This document shows positions 52,424 through 61,224 of a stretch of 64,000 nucleotides of DNA, piece after piece. Origin of the DNA: Micropruina glycogenica (GTDB taxonomy: Bacteria > Actinomycetota > Actinomycetes > Propionibacteriales > Propionibacteriaceae). The notes below the pieces were generated by a model. The model made no database searches, was not told where the DNA came from, and saw only the letters and a list, made by a program, of their open reading frames with translations. The position numbers and the translations under genes were made by a program. The first letter of the stretch is position 1, and each line of letters opens with the position of its first letter. Location: the NCBI RefSeq assembly GCF_039524395.1, contig NZ_BAAAGO010000021.1, one strand, 5' to 3'.

Positions 52424-52792
52424 ACGGATTTCTGGGGCTTCTTCTGGCTGATGGTCTGGAGCTTCTTCTTGGTCGCCGACCTGATCGTGCTCTTTCAAGT
52501 CGTCATCGACGTGTTCCGTAACGACGACCTGTCGGGCTGGGGCAAGGCGGTGTGGGTGCTGGCCCTGCTGCTGGTGCCGGCGCTGACCGCCCTCATCTAC
52601 CTGGTCATCAACGGGTCGGGCATGGCGGCCCGCCAGCGCGGCGGACGCGGGCCCGTGCCCGAGCCGAGCGACCCTCAGATCATCAATGCGCCGACGCCGG
52701 TCGACCAGATCGCGCAGGCCAAGGCGCTGCTCGATTCGGGCGCCCTCACCGCCGACGAGTTCGCCGCGCTGAAGGCCAAAGCGCTGGGCTGA
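52424..52792 (+). CDS. PLDc_N / SHOCT-domain membrane protein with apparent ACG start
   Basis: A protein of about 122 residues with two membrane helices (DFWGFFWLMVWSFFLVADLI and VWVLALLLVPALTALIYLVI) of the phospholipase-D nuclease N-terminal type and a C-terminal SHOCT motif (DQIAQAKALLDSGALTADEF, AALKAKALG). Relatives start M-D-F-W; here the codon before DFW is ACG, about 9 bases after GAAAGGA. No ATG, GTG or TTG lies in frame close by, and the in-frame ATG 52451 would cut the first helix. Either a rare ACG start is used or the start has mutated. Confidence 0.7.
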   Translation, partial: TDFWGFFWLMVWSFFLVADLIVLFQVVIDVFRNDDLSGWGKAVWVLALLLVPALTALIYLVINGSGMAARQRGGRGPVPEPSDPQIINAPTPVDQIAQAKALLDSGALTADEFAALKAKALG

Positions 52793-52799
52793 TGGGTTC

Positions 52800-52920
52800 G
52801 GGGACGGTTCTCCAACCAGCAAGGGGACGGTTCTCCAACCAGCAAGGGGACGGTTCTCCAACCACCAAGGGGACGGTTCTCCAACCGTTGGAGAACCGTC
52901 CCCTGCCGGTCGGAGAACCG
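52800..52920. repeat. 23-base tandem repeat (4 units) ending in a perfect 17-bp palindrome
   Basis: Units starting at 52800, 52823, 52846 and 52869 share GGGGACGGTTCTCCAACC followed by AGCAA or ACCAA. The last unit faces its own inverted copy: GGGGACGGTTCTCCAAC at 52869-52885 and the complement at 52887-52903, with one base between. A further inverted copy GGAGAACCGTCC follows at 52912-52923. Position between convergent genes fits a bidirectional terminator, but the tandem copying is unusual. Confidence 0.85.
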
Positions 52921-52925
52921 TCCTT

Positions 52926-53570
52926 CTAGCCCTGCGGCGTCCAGGGTCGATGGTCGCGCAGGTCGTGCATCGTCGTGCCCGTCATGGCACCGAGGCGGCC
53001 GTAGATGAGTTGCACGCCCCGCTCGGCGAGCAGCCCGTCGTGAATCGGAAAACCGTGCGTGGCGTCGACGGCCCGGGCGAAATCGATGGTCTCTTTCATC
53101 GCGGCCCACGGCCCGTACGCCGGAACGGCCAGCACGTCGACACCCTTGGGCACGGTGGCGAGCGAGTCGCCGGGGTGGAACAGCGTCGGTTCGCCCTCGG
53201 CGGTGATCACCAGGCCGACGTTGCCGATCTGCGGAATGTCGCGGTGAATGATTGCGTGCAACCCCCCGACAGCGTCGACGGTGACCGCCCCCAGGTCGAT
53301 GCTGCCGTCGGCGGCGAGCGGTTCGGCGCGATCGAGCTCGACCGCACCCAGCACTTGCGGTTCGACGTACACCGCCGCCTGCGGATTGTTCACCAACAGC
53401 TCGCCGATGTGCTCGGGGTCGATGTGGTCGGGGTGCTGGTGGGTGACCAGCACGGCGTCCAGGTCGCGCAGGTCGTGCCACTCGGTGCTGAAGTTGCCCG
53501 GATCGATCAGAATGCGCCGATCGGCGACCTCGACGAGAACGGCGGCATGGCCCAGGTGAGTGATCTGCAT
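52926..53570 (-). CDS. MBL-fold metal-dependent hydrolase (UlaG-like)
   Basis: A 214-residue metallo-beta-lactamase fold enzyme. MQITHLGHAAVLVEVADRRI is the UlaG-type start. The metal site is THQHPDHIDPEH (HxHxDH), with GLHAIIHRDIP, Asp in LFHPGDSLATVP and His in THGFPIHDGLL completing it. Length and topology match the L-ascorbate-6-phosphate lactonase-like group, most of which have unknown substrates. It stands alone between the tandem repeat and the membrane glycosyltransferase. Confidence 0.88.
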   Translation of the reverse strand: MQITHLGHAAVLVEVADRRILIDPGNFSTEWHDLRDLDAVLVTHQHPDHIDPEHIGELLVNNPQAAVYVEPQVLGAVELDRAEPLAADGSIDLGAVTVDAVGGLHAIIHRDIPQIGNVGLVITAEGEPTLFHPGDSLATVPKGVDVLAVPAYGPWAAMKETIDFARAVDATHGFPIHDGLLAERGVQLIYGRLGAMTGTTMHDLRDHRPWTPQG

Positions 53571-53602
53571 GCGATCACCCTAGTGGCGTGTCTCGGGCAC
53601 GG

Positions 53603-55204
53603 TCACTGCTCGCGCCGCGGGCACAGGGTGAGGCCGTCCACCAGCACCGCACGCTCGCAGTTCCAGGTGCCGTCGATGGTGGCGATCAGATCGGGAGCCG
53701 CCCCCTTGCGATGCAGCCAGGTGCGGTCCCAGACCAACCACCGGGCGTCCGGTTGGGTCAGGCAGGCGAGGCTCTCGCCGCGGGTGGCCGCGGACGCCCG
53801 TCCGGGGGCTTCGGGTCGCTGCAGAAACAGCGGCGACGGGTAGCGGCAACGCGTCGGGTTGCCGAGCACATACGTGGTGGCACCGAACGTCAGGTACACC
53901 ACGGGGCCCTCGCCCACCACCTGACGGACGCGCTCGGCGCCCGCCAGGCCCGCGGACAATCCGGCCAGGTTGGTCATCACGGTCTTGTCGCGGGTACCCA
54001 GCGTCAGCGACTCGGCCGACCACGGGGTCTGGGACGCGAGCATGGCGGCCACCACCAGCCCAGCAGCCCAGCGATCGACGGCGGCCCGCGGCAGTGCGCC
54101 GGGCGCGCGGACCGCGAGGCTCTGCAGCAGCATCAGGGCCAGCACCCAGACACCGGTTGCGGTAAACAGCCCGTCCGTGTGCACCAGCCGCCAGTCCGGC
54201 GAGCTCACCAGCAGCATCGCCACGACGACGATGCCCACCAGCACCGGCCGGCGCAGAACGGCCCCCGACCGGCGCACGGTGTGCACGGCCAGCACCGCGC
54301 TCAGCACCACCAACGGCACCGCGTGGTACACGTAGTACTGACCCTGCGCGACGAAGCCCAGCACGGCCAGCCCGGTCGCGCCGCCGACGGCGATGACCTC
54401 ACGCCTGGACCCTCCGACGAAGAAGGCCGGCAGCAACGCCACCGTCGGCCATCGGGCGGCGAGATTGGCCAGGTATTCACGCAACTCGGCCGAGGTGCCG
54501 GCTGTCCACACGGCCGGCTGAATCGCTCGGATGTCGAGCAGCCACACGATCTCGTACGGCGCCAGCCACCAGATCAGCGCCACGGCCAGGCACCCTGCGA
54601 CGAACGCCGAGGCCAGCGCCCACAAGGCTCGTCGCCGGTCGAAGGCGGCGATCAGCATGACGGCCGCCAACGCGATCGGCAACGAGCTGATCTTCAGCAA
54701 CGCGACCACAGCCAGCAGTGCACCGGCCATCGATCCGCCGGTCGATTCGCGCGCGAGCAGTGCGGTGCCCACGGCTGCCACCGCCACCACCGCCGCCCAC
54801 CAGTCCGGTTCGCCCGTGGCGGGGGCGGTGAAGAACAGGCCCGCGTACGCCGCCAGCCCGTAGGCCCAGGCGGCCGAGCCCAGACGACGTCGCAGTCCGA
54901 CGGTGAGCAGCACCGCCGCCGCTGCCGCCACCAGTGCTGCGACGAGTCGAAAGCCCGCCTCGAACAGCCAGGCCCTGGCCAGCGACCCCGGTGCGGCGAG
55001 CGACTCGCTGGCCAGGGTGGGCAGCCACGACTGCGCTGCGCTGACGAACCGAAAGGTCAGCGGTCGGTGCGAAAAGGTCTCGGCGATCGAGTAGCCCGAC
55101 ACCCGGTGCACCCCGACCTCGTAGCGAATGTTGTTGTTCACCGGGTAGGCGAGCACCAGCAGGGTGGCCGCCGCAGCCGCGAGAATCAACCAGTTGCGTC
55201 GCAC
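53603..55204 (-). CDS. Polytopic membrane protein, glycosyltransferase-39/C-like
   Basis: A 533-residue protein with about eleven hydrophobic segments and a C-terminal extracytoplasmic region (about 420-533). The overall layout (first helix, loop with acidic residues EVGVHRVSGYSIAETFSHRP, many helices, soluble tail with paired Cys) resembles GT-C mannosyl/arabinosyl transferases using polyprenyl-phosphate sugars, but no unequivocal motif was seen. GTG 55204 follows GGTGAGAAC; longer frames to 55396 add residues of poor quality. Could instead be an uncharacterised actinobacterial membrane protein. Confidence 0.6.
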   Translation of the reverse strand: MRRNWLILAAAAATLLVLAYPVNNNIRYEVGVHRVSGYSIAETFSHRPLTFRFVSAAQSWLPTLASESLAAPGSLARAWLFEAGFRLVAALVAAAAAVLLTVGLRRRLGSAAWAYGLAAYAGLFFTAPATGEPDWWAAVVAVAAVGTALLARESTGGSMAGALLAVVALLKISSLPIALAAVMLIAAFDRRRALWALASAFVAGCLAVALIWWLAPYEIVWLLDIRAIQPAVWTAGTSAELREYLANLAARWPTVALLPAFFVGGSRREVIAVGGATGLAVLGFVAQGQYYVYHAVPLVVLSAVLAVHTVRRSGAVLRRPVLVGIVVVAMLLVSSPDWRLVHTDGLFTATGVWVLALMLLQSLAVRAPGALPRAAVDRWAAGLVVAAMLASQTPWSAESLTLGTRDKTVMTNLAGLSAGLAGAERVRQVVGEGPVVYLTFGATTYVLGNPTRCRYPSPLFLQRPEAPGRASAATRGESLACLTQPDARWLVWDRTWLHRKGAAPDLIATIDGTWNCERAVLVDGLTLCPRREQ

Positions 55205-55435
55205 GTTCTCACCGTGCGAGCCCTCGATGAACGAACGCCGACCAACAGGGTGCGCACTCGGTGACGTTTTCGGGCACGACACGCACCGTTCGGGCATGGT
55301 GAGTCGGCGTCGCGGCCGTCCGATCGAGGGGGTGCTGCGGGCGAGATTTCTGGCGTTCGCCGGCATCGCGATCGAGCCGAGTCGACGCGACTGCACCGAC
55401 CAGCGCGACTGCGCCGAAGTGAACGTCTGCGCAGC

Positions 55436-56827
55436 TCAGAAGTCTTCGACGCGGTATTCCTGCACCGGGTTCGTGCGCTTGATGCGGCCGTCGGTCAACC
55501 GTTCGGCGATCAAGAACGCGAGCTCGAGCGACTGGTTGCGGTTCAGGCGCGGGTCGCAGGCGGTCTCGTAGCGGTTCGGCAGGTCGGCCTCGGCCAGGGC
55601 GTCCGCCACCCCGCCGACGCACTCGGTGACGTCGTCGCCGGTGAGCTCCATGTGCACGCCTCCGGGCCAGGTGCCCAGTTCTTCGTGCACGTCGAAGAAG
55701 CCGTTCATCTCGTCGACCACCTGGCTGAACGCGCGGGTCTTGTAGCCGTTGGCCGTCTCGAAGGTGTTGCCGTGCATCGGATCGCACACCCACGCCACCG
55801 ATCGTCCGGTCGCCTCGACGGCACGCACCAGCGGCGGCAGCGCGGTGCGCACCTTGCCCGCACCCATGCGTGAAATCAGCGTGAGCCGTCCGGGTTCGTG
55901 CTGCGGGTCGAGCGCGTCGGCCAGCGCCACCACCTCGTCGCCGGTCATCGACGGCCCGATCTTCACGCCGATCGGATTGCGCAGGTGCCGGGCGAACTGC
56001 ACGTGGGCACCGTCGACCTGGCGGGTGCGTTCACCGATCCAGACCATGTGCGCCGAGGTGTTGTACGGCGTGTCGGTGCGCGAATCGATGCGGGTCATGG
56101 CGTGCTCGTACGGCAGCACCAGCGCCTCGTGTGACGAGTAGAAGTCGACCGTGCGAAACGCCTCTTTGTCGACGCCACAGGCCACCATGAACGCCAGCGC
56201 CCGCTCGATCTCGTCGGCCATCGACTCGTACCGCACCTCGACACCCGAATTGCGCACGAAGTCCTGGTTCCACGAATGCACGGCGCGCAGGTCGGCGAAA
56301 CCGCCCGTGACGAAGGCCCGAATCAGGTTGAGCGTGGCCGCGGAGTGGTTGTACACCTCCATCAGCCGGTTGGGGTCGTGCCGGCGCGACTGCTCGGTGA
56401 AGTCGAGCCCGTTCACGGCGTCGCCGCGGTAGGCGGGCAGCACCACGCCGCCGCGGGTCTCGGTGTCGTTGCTGCGCGGCTTCGCGTACTGACCGGCGAG
56501 CCGTCCGAGCTTCACCACGGGCACCTGAGCGGCGTAGGTGAGCACCACCGCCATCGACAGCAACACGCGCAACTTGCCGCGAATGTCGATGGCCGTGCCG
56601 GTGTCGAACGTTTCGGCGCAGTCGCCGCCCTGCAGTATGAACGCCCGCCCGGCCGCCACATCGGCGAGCTTGCCCCGCAACTCGTCGCACTCCCCCGCGA
56701 ACACCAGCGGCGGGCGCTTGCGCAACTCGGCGGTGACGCGATTCAGCAGATCGGTGTCGGCATACGTGGGCTGCTGCACGGGGTTGAGGGCATGCAGTTG
56801 CTCAAGGGTTGGAATCTGCGTCGACAC
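55436..56827 (-). CDS. aroG: 3-deoxy-7-phosphoheptulonate synthase, class II
   Basis: A 463-residue DAHP synthase, first enzyme of the shikimate pathway (PEP plus erythrose 4-phosphate). Class II signatures: GRAFILQGGDCAETFD (metal Cys), RLAGQYAKPRS, VLPAYRGDAVNG, DFYSSHEALVLPYEHAMTR, HMVWIGERTRQ, GVKIGPSM, WVCDPMHGNT and TACDPRLNRNQSLELAF. The length and N-terminal extension match the mycobacterial enzyme that also carries allosteric aromatic sites. The GTG start 56827 gives VSTQIPTLEQL. It lies 120 bases from plsC on the same strand, as in mycobacteria. Confidence 0.96.
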   Translation of the reverse strand: MSTQIPTLEQLHALNPVQQPTYADTDLLNRVTAELRKRPPLVFAGECDELRGKLADVAAGRAFILQGGDCAETFDTGTAIDIRGKLRVLLSMAVVLTYAAQVPVVKLGRLAGQYAKPRSNDTETRGGVVLPAYRGDAVNGLDFTEQSRRHDPNRLMEVYNHSAATLNLIRAFVTGGFADLRAVHSWNQDFVRNSGVEVRYESMADEIERALAFMVACGVDKEAFRTVDFYSSHEALVLPYEHAMTRIDSRTDTPYNTSAHMVWIGERTRQVDGAHVQFARHLRNPIGVKIGPSMTGDEVVALADALDPQHEPGRLTLISRMGAGKVRTALPPLVRAVEATGRSVAWVCDPMHGNTFETANGYKTRAFSQVVDEMNGFFDVHEELGTWPGGVHMELTGDDVTECVGGVADALAEADLPNRYETACDPRLNRNQSLELAFLIAERLTDGRIKRTNPVQEYRVEDF

Positions 56828-56917
56828 CCGGGTCACAATACGCGGTCGGCACCGGGGCCTCGAACCGCAAAGCGCGGGTGGACGGCGAGCATCGCCACCG
56901 CTCAGCCGCAACAGACA

Positions 56918-56940
56918 GGTCTCGACACGCTCGACCAGCG
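56918..56940. repeat. TCTCGACA-type dispersed repeat copy
   Basis: TCTCGACACGCTCGACCA lies in the gap between the plsC stop and the DAHP synthase start. Same family as copies at 3318, 45274, 45302, 59017-59069 and 63787-63912. Confidence 0.65.
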
Positions 56941-56953
56941 CGCCGCGCTCGAC

Positions 56954-57706
56954 CTAAGAGGTGGCCGGCGGCTCGGGTGGCCGGGTGTTGATGCCCGGAC
57001 GTTCCAGAATGCGCGCGTCCGCCTCGGTGCTGGTCAGCGAGCCGGACTTCACCGACGTGCCGTACGCCTCGATGTAGGTCTGCCCCGACAGATCGTGAAT
57101 GGCCGCCATCACCTGATCGGTGACCCAGCGCAGCACCCGGGGGTCATCGCCTCGCCCATAAAACTCGCTGAAATCGAGGGGCTTGCCGATCACCACCACA
57201 GGGTGGTCGATCCACGGCAGGCCGGCCTTGCGGGTGACCTGACTGTTCTTCATGGCGACCGGCACCACGGGCACCTGCGCCGCCAGCGCCATGCGGGCCA
57301 CGCCGGTCTTGCCCTTGTACAGCCGGCCGTCGGGCGATCGGGTGCCCTCGGGGTAGATGCCCACACAGCCGCCGTCGGCCAGCACCGCGAGCACCGGCCC
57401 CAGCCCGTCGAGACTGGCGCGACCGCCGGACCGGTCGAGCGGCACCTGGCCGACGGCCTTCAAGAACCAGGCCACCAGCTTCGAGAAGGGGCCGCGGTTG
57501 CCGGCGAACAGTTCCGCCTTGGCCGGAAAGGTCACCGGGCGCTTCACCATGGCCGGCAGCACGACGGTGTCGCCGGCGTCCAGGTGGTTGCTGGCCAGAA
57601 TCACGCCGCCGGTCGCCGGAATGTTCGCTTCGTTCTCGACCCGGGCGCCGTAGAGAAACTTGATCACCGGGCGAAACAGCAGGTTCTTGAACAGCGTGTA
57701 GAGCAC
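56954..57706 (-). CDS. plsC: 1-acyl-sn-glycerol-3-phosphate acyltransferase
   Basis: A 250-residue membrane-associated acyltransferase of phospholipid synthesis, making phosphatidic acid. Motif I is SNHLDAGD (HX4D), motif III is GIYPEGTRSPDGRLYKGKTG, motif IV is VPVVPVAMKN. The GTG start 57706 sits right after a near-perfect Shine-Dalgarno AAGGAGGTGC. The mycobacterial counterpart (Rv2182c) lies in the same neighbourhood near aroG and pknL. Confidence 0.92.
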   Translation of the reverse strand: MLYTLFKNLLFRPVIKFLYGARVENEANIPATGGVILASNHLDAGDTVVLPAMVKRPVTFPAKAELFAGNRGPFSKLVAWFLKAVGQVPLDRSGGRASLDGLGPVLAVLADGGCVGIYPEGTRSPDGRLYKGKTGVARMALAAQVPVVPVAMKNSQVTRKAGLPWIDHPVVVIGKPLDFSEFYGRGDDPRVLRWVTDQVMAAIHDLSGQTYIEAYGTSVKSGSLTSTEADARILERPGINTRPPEPPATS

Positions 57707-57811
57707 CGCACCTCCTTCGAGCCACCGACGCGACAAACCCTAGCGGTGCGGGCGGGTGCGCGTGGTGACCGGCCACCGGGCGTCCCTACCCCGGGCCCGT
57801 ACGATGGCGGC

Positions 57812-58561
57812 ATGCAGGTGCACGAGTTCGCCGAGCCCATGCTGCCGTCCGGCTCGGGCGAGGTGGGGGTGCTGTTTCTGCACGGCTTCACGGCCACACC
57901 ATGGACGGTGCACGAGTGGGCCGAGCGTACGGCCGCAGCCGGCTATCGGGTGTCGGCGCCGCGGCTGCCGGGGCACGGCACCAGTTGGCGCGAGCTCGAG
58001 ATCACTGATGGACGCGACTGGTACGCGGCCGCCGAACGCGCGTTTCTCGACCTGCGGGCCCTGTGCTCCTCGGTGTTCGTGGCGGGCGTGTCGATGGGCG
58101 GCGCCCTGGCGCTGCGGTTGGCCGAGCACCACGCCGACCAGGTGCGCGGGCTGATTCTGGTGAACCCGGCGCTGCAGGGCAACCCGAAGCTGAGCCTGGT
58201 GCCGCTCGCGAAGCACCTGGTGCGCACCACCGACAGCATCGGCAGCAGCATCAACAAGCCCGACGTCACCGAGCACGCCTACCCACGCACGCCGTTGCGG
58301 GCGGTGCACGCCATGATGCGGCTCTGGGGTGAGGTGCGGGCGCGGCTCGACCTGGTGTACTGCCCGGTACTGCTGTTCCGTTCGGCGACCGACCGGGTGG
58401 TGCCGGGAGCCTCGGCCGAGATCGTGATCAAGCAGGTGTCGTCCGACGAGGTGACCGAAGTGGTGCTCCGCGACAGCGCGCACGTCGCGCCGCTCGATCA
58501 CGACGCCGAGACGATCATCACCGGCACCCTCGACTTCATCGCCAGGCACGGCGCACCATGA
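57812..58561 (+). CDS. Carboxylesterase/lipase, alpha/beta hydrolase (Est30-like)
   Basis: A 249-residue serine hydrolase. Oxyanion motif FLHGFTATPWTVHEWAE, LPGHGTSWRELE, nucleophile elbow GVSMGGALALRLAEHHADQ, Asp in LFRSATDRVVPG and His in LRDSAHVAPLDHD make a complete triad and match the Est30/monoacylglycerol-lipase-like family found next to plsC in actinobacteria. ATG 57812 is divergent from plsC with a 105-base shared gap. Substrate is probably a short-chain or lysolipid ester. Confidence 0.9.
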   Translation: MQVHEFAEPMLPSGSGEVGVLFLHGFTATPWTVHEWAERTAAAGYRVSAPRLPGHGTSWRELEITDGRDWYAAAERAFLDLRALCSSVFVAGVSMGGALALRLAEHHADQVRGLILVNPALQGNPKLSLVPLAKHLVRTTDSIGSSINKPDVTEHAYPRTPLRAVHAMMRLWGEVRARLDLVYCPVLLFRSATDRVVPGASAEIVIKQVSSDEVTEVVLRDSAHVAPLDHDAETIITGTLDFIARHGAP

Positions 58562-59007
58562 ACTCTCGCGACGCCGACAACGCCCGCTTCGAAGAGTTGA
58601 TGGCTCACGAGTTTCCAGAAGGGCTGATACCTGCCGATCGTTCGCGGCGGTTGCCCGATCCGCCGTCCGCCGAGCCGGCTGCCGAGCCGGACGCCCCGCC
58701 GCCCCCCGTCGAGGCCGATGACGTACCCGCCGACAACGGGTTTCGCAGCTGGGCGCCGCCCGATGAGCCCGACGAGCCCTTCGTTCCCCCACCTCGGCCA
58801 CCGTCGCGACGGTGGACCGCGGAGGGCATCAGCGGCGCAGTGTTGGTGGTGGTTCCGGTGCTGTTGGTGCTGCTGTCAGCCGCCGGAGTGCGCCTGCCGG
58901 CCTTCGTGTCGACGCTGGGTGGCCTGGGCTTCGTGGTCGGCGTGGCGTTGCTGCTGCATCGGCTGCGCAAACGTCCACCGGTGGACGGCGACGGGGCCGT
59001 TCTGTAG
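58558..59007 (+). CDS. Pro/Asp-rich protein with two membrane helices
   Basis: A 149-residue conserved-type actinobacterial protein of unknown function. Residues 1-80 are acidic and Pro-rich, hence disordered (DNARFEELMAHEFPEGLIPA). Two hydrophobic helices follow (AVLVVVPVLLVLLSAAGVRL and TLGGLGFVVGVALLLHRL), then a short tail. It starts by ATGA overlap with the esterase, so the two are coupled. Confidence 0.75.
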   Translation: MNSRDADNARFEELMAHEFPEGLIPADRSRRLPDPPSAEPAAEPDAPPPPVEADDVPADNGFRSWAPPDEPDEPFVPPPRPPSRRWTAEGISGAVLVVVPVLLVLLSAAGVRLPAFVSTLGGLGFVVGVALLLHRLRKRPPVDGDGAVL

Positions 59008-59016
59008 CCGAGAACC

Positions 59017-59069
59017 GGTCGAGCGTGTCGGGACCCGCCGCGACCCGACCGGTCGAACCTGTCGAGACC
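59017..59069. repeat. Two inverted-orientation copies of the TCTCGACA-type repeat
   Basis: GGTCGAGCGTGTCGGGACC at 59017-59035 and GGTCGAACCTGTCGAGACC at 59051-59069 lie between two convergent genes. Confidence 0.6.
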
Positions 59070-59109
59070 TCTCGCCTTCGGTTTCGACGGCGTCGAGCAA
59101 CCGGAGCTG

Positions 59110-60165
59110 CTACCGCCGCCGATTCAGCTCGTCGCGATACCACTGCAGCACCCGGGCGTCTGAGATGGTGCCGCTCGCAGAGGTGCGTGCCTGCGCCTCG
59201 GCCAGCACCGCCGTCCACCCGACCTGGGTGACCATGGCCTGCACCGCCACCTGCGCGAGCGCGTAGCTCGTCGGGTCGCCGCTTGCGACGTCGGGCAAGG
59301 TGGTCGGAAACCCGCGGGCGAGGGCGGCGCGAACCAGGGTGTCGTTGGCGGCGGCCACCGACGGGTGGGCCTGCGCCGTCAGCGCCTCGGCGGTGCCCTC
59401 GATCAGCCAGCCCGGCGTGCCGGTGAGCCGGGGCGACCGCATGCCGGCGTGCACCGCCTCGTGCGTGATCGTGGCCGCGGCCCCCTCGATCGGGGCGTCG
59501 GGATTGACCACGACTCGCACGCTCTCGCTGGCTGCAGTTCCGGGCACCACCGTCACCGCCGCGGTCCCGCTCGCGCCGACGCCGGCGTAGCGGGCGAAGG
59601 CGGCCAGGTCGCGCGGCACCAGCACCACCAGCGGGTCGGGCATGGCCAGGGCCTGCGGCCGCGCCCGCCGCAATGCGGCCAGCCCGTCGTGCACCGCCTC
59701 ACCCCACCGGGTCGCCTGCTCGGCGGTGACCGTGGCCAGCACCCCGCCGTCCATCGTGTCGATCACCAGCGGATCGCCCAGCCATTCGGTGCCGGTGCTT
59801 GCCGAGGTGAGGTTCGCGATGGCTCCGCGGTCGATCGCCACGGCCGCCATGCTCACCACCATGGGCTCGCGCGGTAGGTGCCAACTCACCTGCAGGTGGT
59901 CGGCGTCGGTGCCCGCGACGCCGGCTCCGGTGGCGTTCAGGTTGGCGAACACCCGCTCAGCCAGTGACTGGGAGCCTGGATCGGACGCGAAGAGCGCCAC
60001 GAACCCTGCGCGGTCACCGGCGCTCAGCCGATCATTCAGGGCGGACGCTCGCTGGGCCGGACTCAGCTCGGTGGTGCAGCCGCCGATCAGGGGCGCCACG
60101 AGTGCCAGGGGTGCGCCCAGCAGCAGCGCCCGGCGAACCCGATCAACCGATGACGCGGCGGGCAC
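59110..60165 (-). CDS. Lipoprotein with HExxH gluzincin-like motif
   Basis: A 351-residue protein with a lipoprotein signal (ALLLGAPLALVAPLIGGC, lipidation at Cys 30). Residues 225-260 contain ATITHEAVHAGMRSPRL, then PGWLIEGTAEALTAQAHP, the pattern of gluzincin peptidases (HExxH plus a Glu about 25 residues on) of the peptidase-MA type. The N-terminal part resembles a helper or NTF2-like fold. GTG 60165 overlaps the end of the NlpC/P60 gene by 23 bases, so the two are translated together. It may act on the cell envelope. Confidence 0.8.
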   Translation of the reverse strand: MPAASSVDRVRRALLLGAPLALVAPLIGGCTTELSPAQRASALNDRLSAGDRAGFVALFASDPGSQSLAERVFANLNATGAGVAGTDADHLQVSWHLPREPMVVSMAAVAIDRGAIANLTSASTGTEWLGDPLVIDTMDGGVLATVTAEQATRWGEAVHDGLAALRRARPQALAMPDPLVVLVPRDLAAFARYAGVGASGTAAVTVVPGTAASESVRVVVNPDAPIEGAAATITHEAVHAGMRSPRLTGTPGWLIEGTAEALTAQAHPSVAAANDTLVRAALARGFPTTLPDVASGDPTSYALAQVAVQAMVTQVGWTAVLAEAQARTSASGTISDARVLQWYRDELNRRR

Positions 60166-61156
60166 CCTGATAGGCCGGGTATGAGTTCAGCCGGGTGATC
60201 TCAAGATCGTTGCGGGGGTTGCGCGCATGCACGAACAGGCCGTTGCCGATGTACATGCCGACGTGATGAATCGGGTTGTAGAAGAACAGCAGGTCGCCCG
60301 GCTTGAGCTCGTCGCGCGACACGGGCCGTCCGACGCTGAACTGGGCACGCGACGAGTGGGGCAGCGAAATACCGATGGAGCGGTACGCGGCCACCATGAG
60401 GCCGGAGCAGTCGAACGTGTTGGGCCCCTCGGAGCCCCAGACGTACTGGCCGGTCTTGACCTTCGACACCGCGTACTTCACCGCGGCCAGGACCCGGGCG
60501 TTGGCCGCGGCGTCGTCGATCAGCGAGTCGCGCACATCGTCGCGCGACACCGCGTCGTCGTCGTTGAGCCGCTGCCGTTCTTGCTCGGTGAGCTGGTCGA
60601 CCAGCGCCTGGCCCTCGTCGAGCTTCTTGTCGAGCTCGTCGTGCAGGCTGCTCATTCGTCGCTCTTCGGCAGCGATGTTGGTGACCTGGTCGTTCGCCGA
60701 GCGCTTCAGGTCGGCGAGATTGGCCTGTTGGGCCTGGTAGTCCTGCAGCAGCGAGTTCATGTTGAGTTCGACGCGGCCCATGGTCGAGAGCTCCGACAGG
60801 AACGCGTCGGGGTCGGCCGAGGTGACGAGCTGCACGGTGACGTCGACGCCCCGGTTCTGGAACGTGGTGAGGGCGACCTGCTGGGCCTGGGTGCGTAGAG
60901 CGTCGACCTTGCGCTGCTGGGTGGCGATGTCGGAGTTGAGCGTGGCGATTTTCTGCCTGCCCTGCTCGAGCTGCAGCTTCACCTGGGCCCACTGCTCGCC
61001 CAGTTCGCTCTGCTGCTGCTCGATCTTCTCGAGTTTAGCCTTGGCGTCATCGAGGGTGGGGTCGGCGGCAGCCGGCACGGCCGCGGGCCCGGCCAGCACA
61101 ACGGCCAGCCCGGCCAGTGCTGCCAAGCCACCACGAACACCAGTGCGCAGACGCAC
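60143..61156 (-). CDS. NlpC/P60 peptidoglycan endopeptidase with coiled-coil regulator
   Basis: A 337-residue secreted D,L-endopeptidase of the RipA type. Signal peptide to about residue 31 (AVPAAAD), coiled coil about 35-210 (KLEKIEQQQSELGEQWAQVK onward), then the catalytic domain: Cys in NTFDCSGLMVAAYRS, His in PIHHVGMYIGNG and a third polar residue in LFVHARNP. The coiled coil probably holds the enzyme inactive until an FtsEX-like partner activates it, as for other NlpC proteins. GTG 61156 follows GGAGGCGAT; a TTG five codons upstream is an alternative. Same place as Rv2190c in mycobacteria. Confidence 0.93.
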   Translation of the reverse strand: MRLRTGVRGGLAALAGLAVVLAGPAAVPAAADPTLDDAKAKLEKIEQQQSELGEQWAQVKLQLEQGRQKIATLNSDIATQQRKVDALRTQAQQVALTTFQNRGVDVTVQLVTSADPDAFLSELSTMGRVELNMNSLLQDYQAQQANLADLKRSANDQVTNIAAEERRMSSLHDELDKKLDEGQALVDQLTEQERQRLNDDDAVSRDDVRDSLIDDAAANARVLAAVKYAVSKVKTGQYVWGSEGPNTFDCSGLMVAAYRSIGISLPHSSRAQFSVGRPVSRDELKPGDLLFFYNPIHHVGMYIGNGLFVHARNPRNDLEITRLNSYPAYQGARRVIG

Positions 61157-61224
61157 ATCGCCTCCAGACAAAGGGACGGTCAGTCGCTGTGGGGAAGGCG
61201 CCAGCGGACCAATCTGAAAACAGG

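Noticed and set aside
52800..52925. CRISPR array
   Set aside because: The units are contiguous with no unique spacers and the last ones form a palindrome; this is a tandem repeat.
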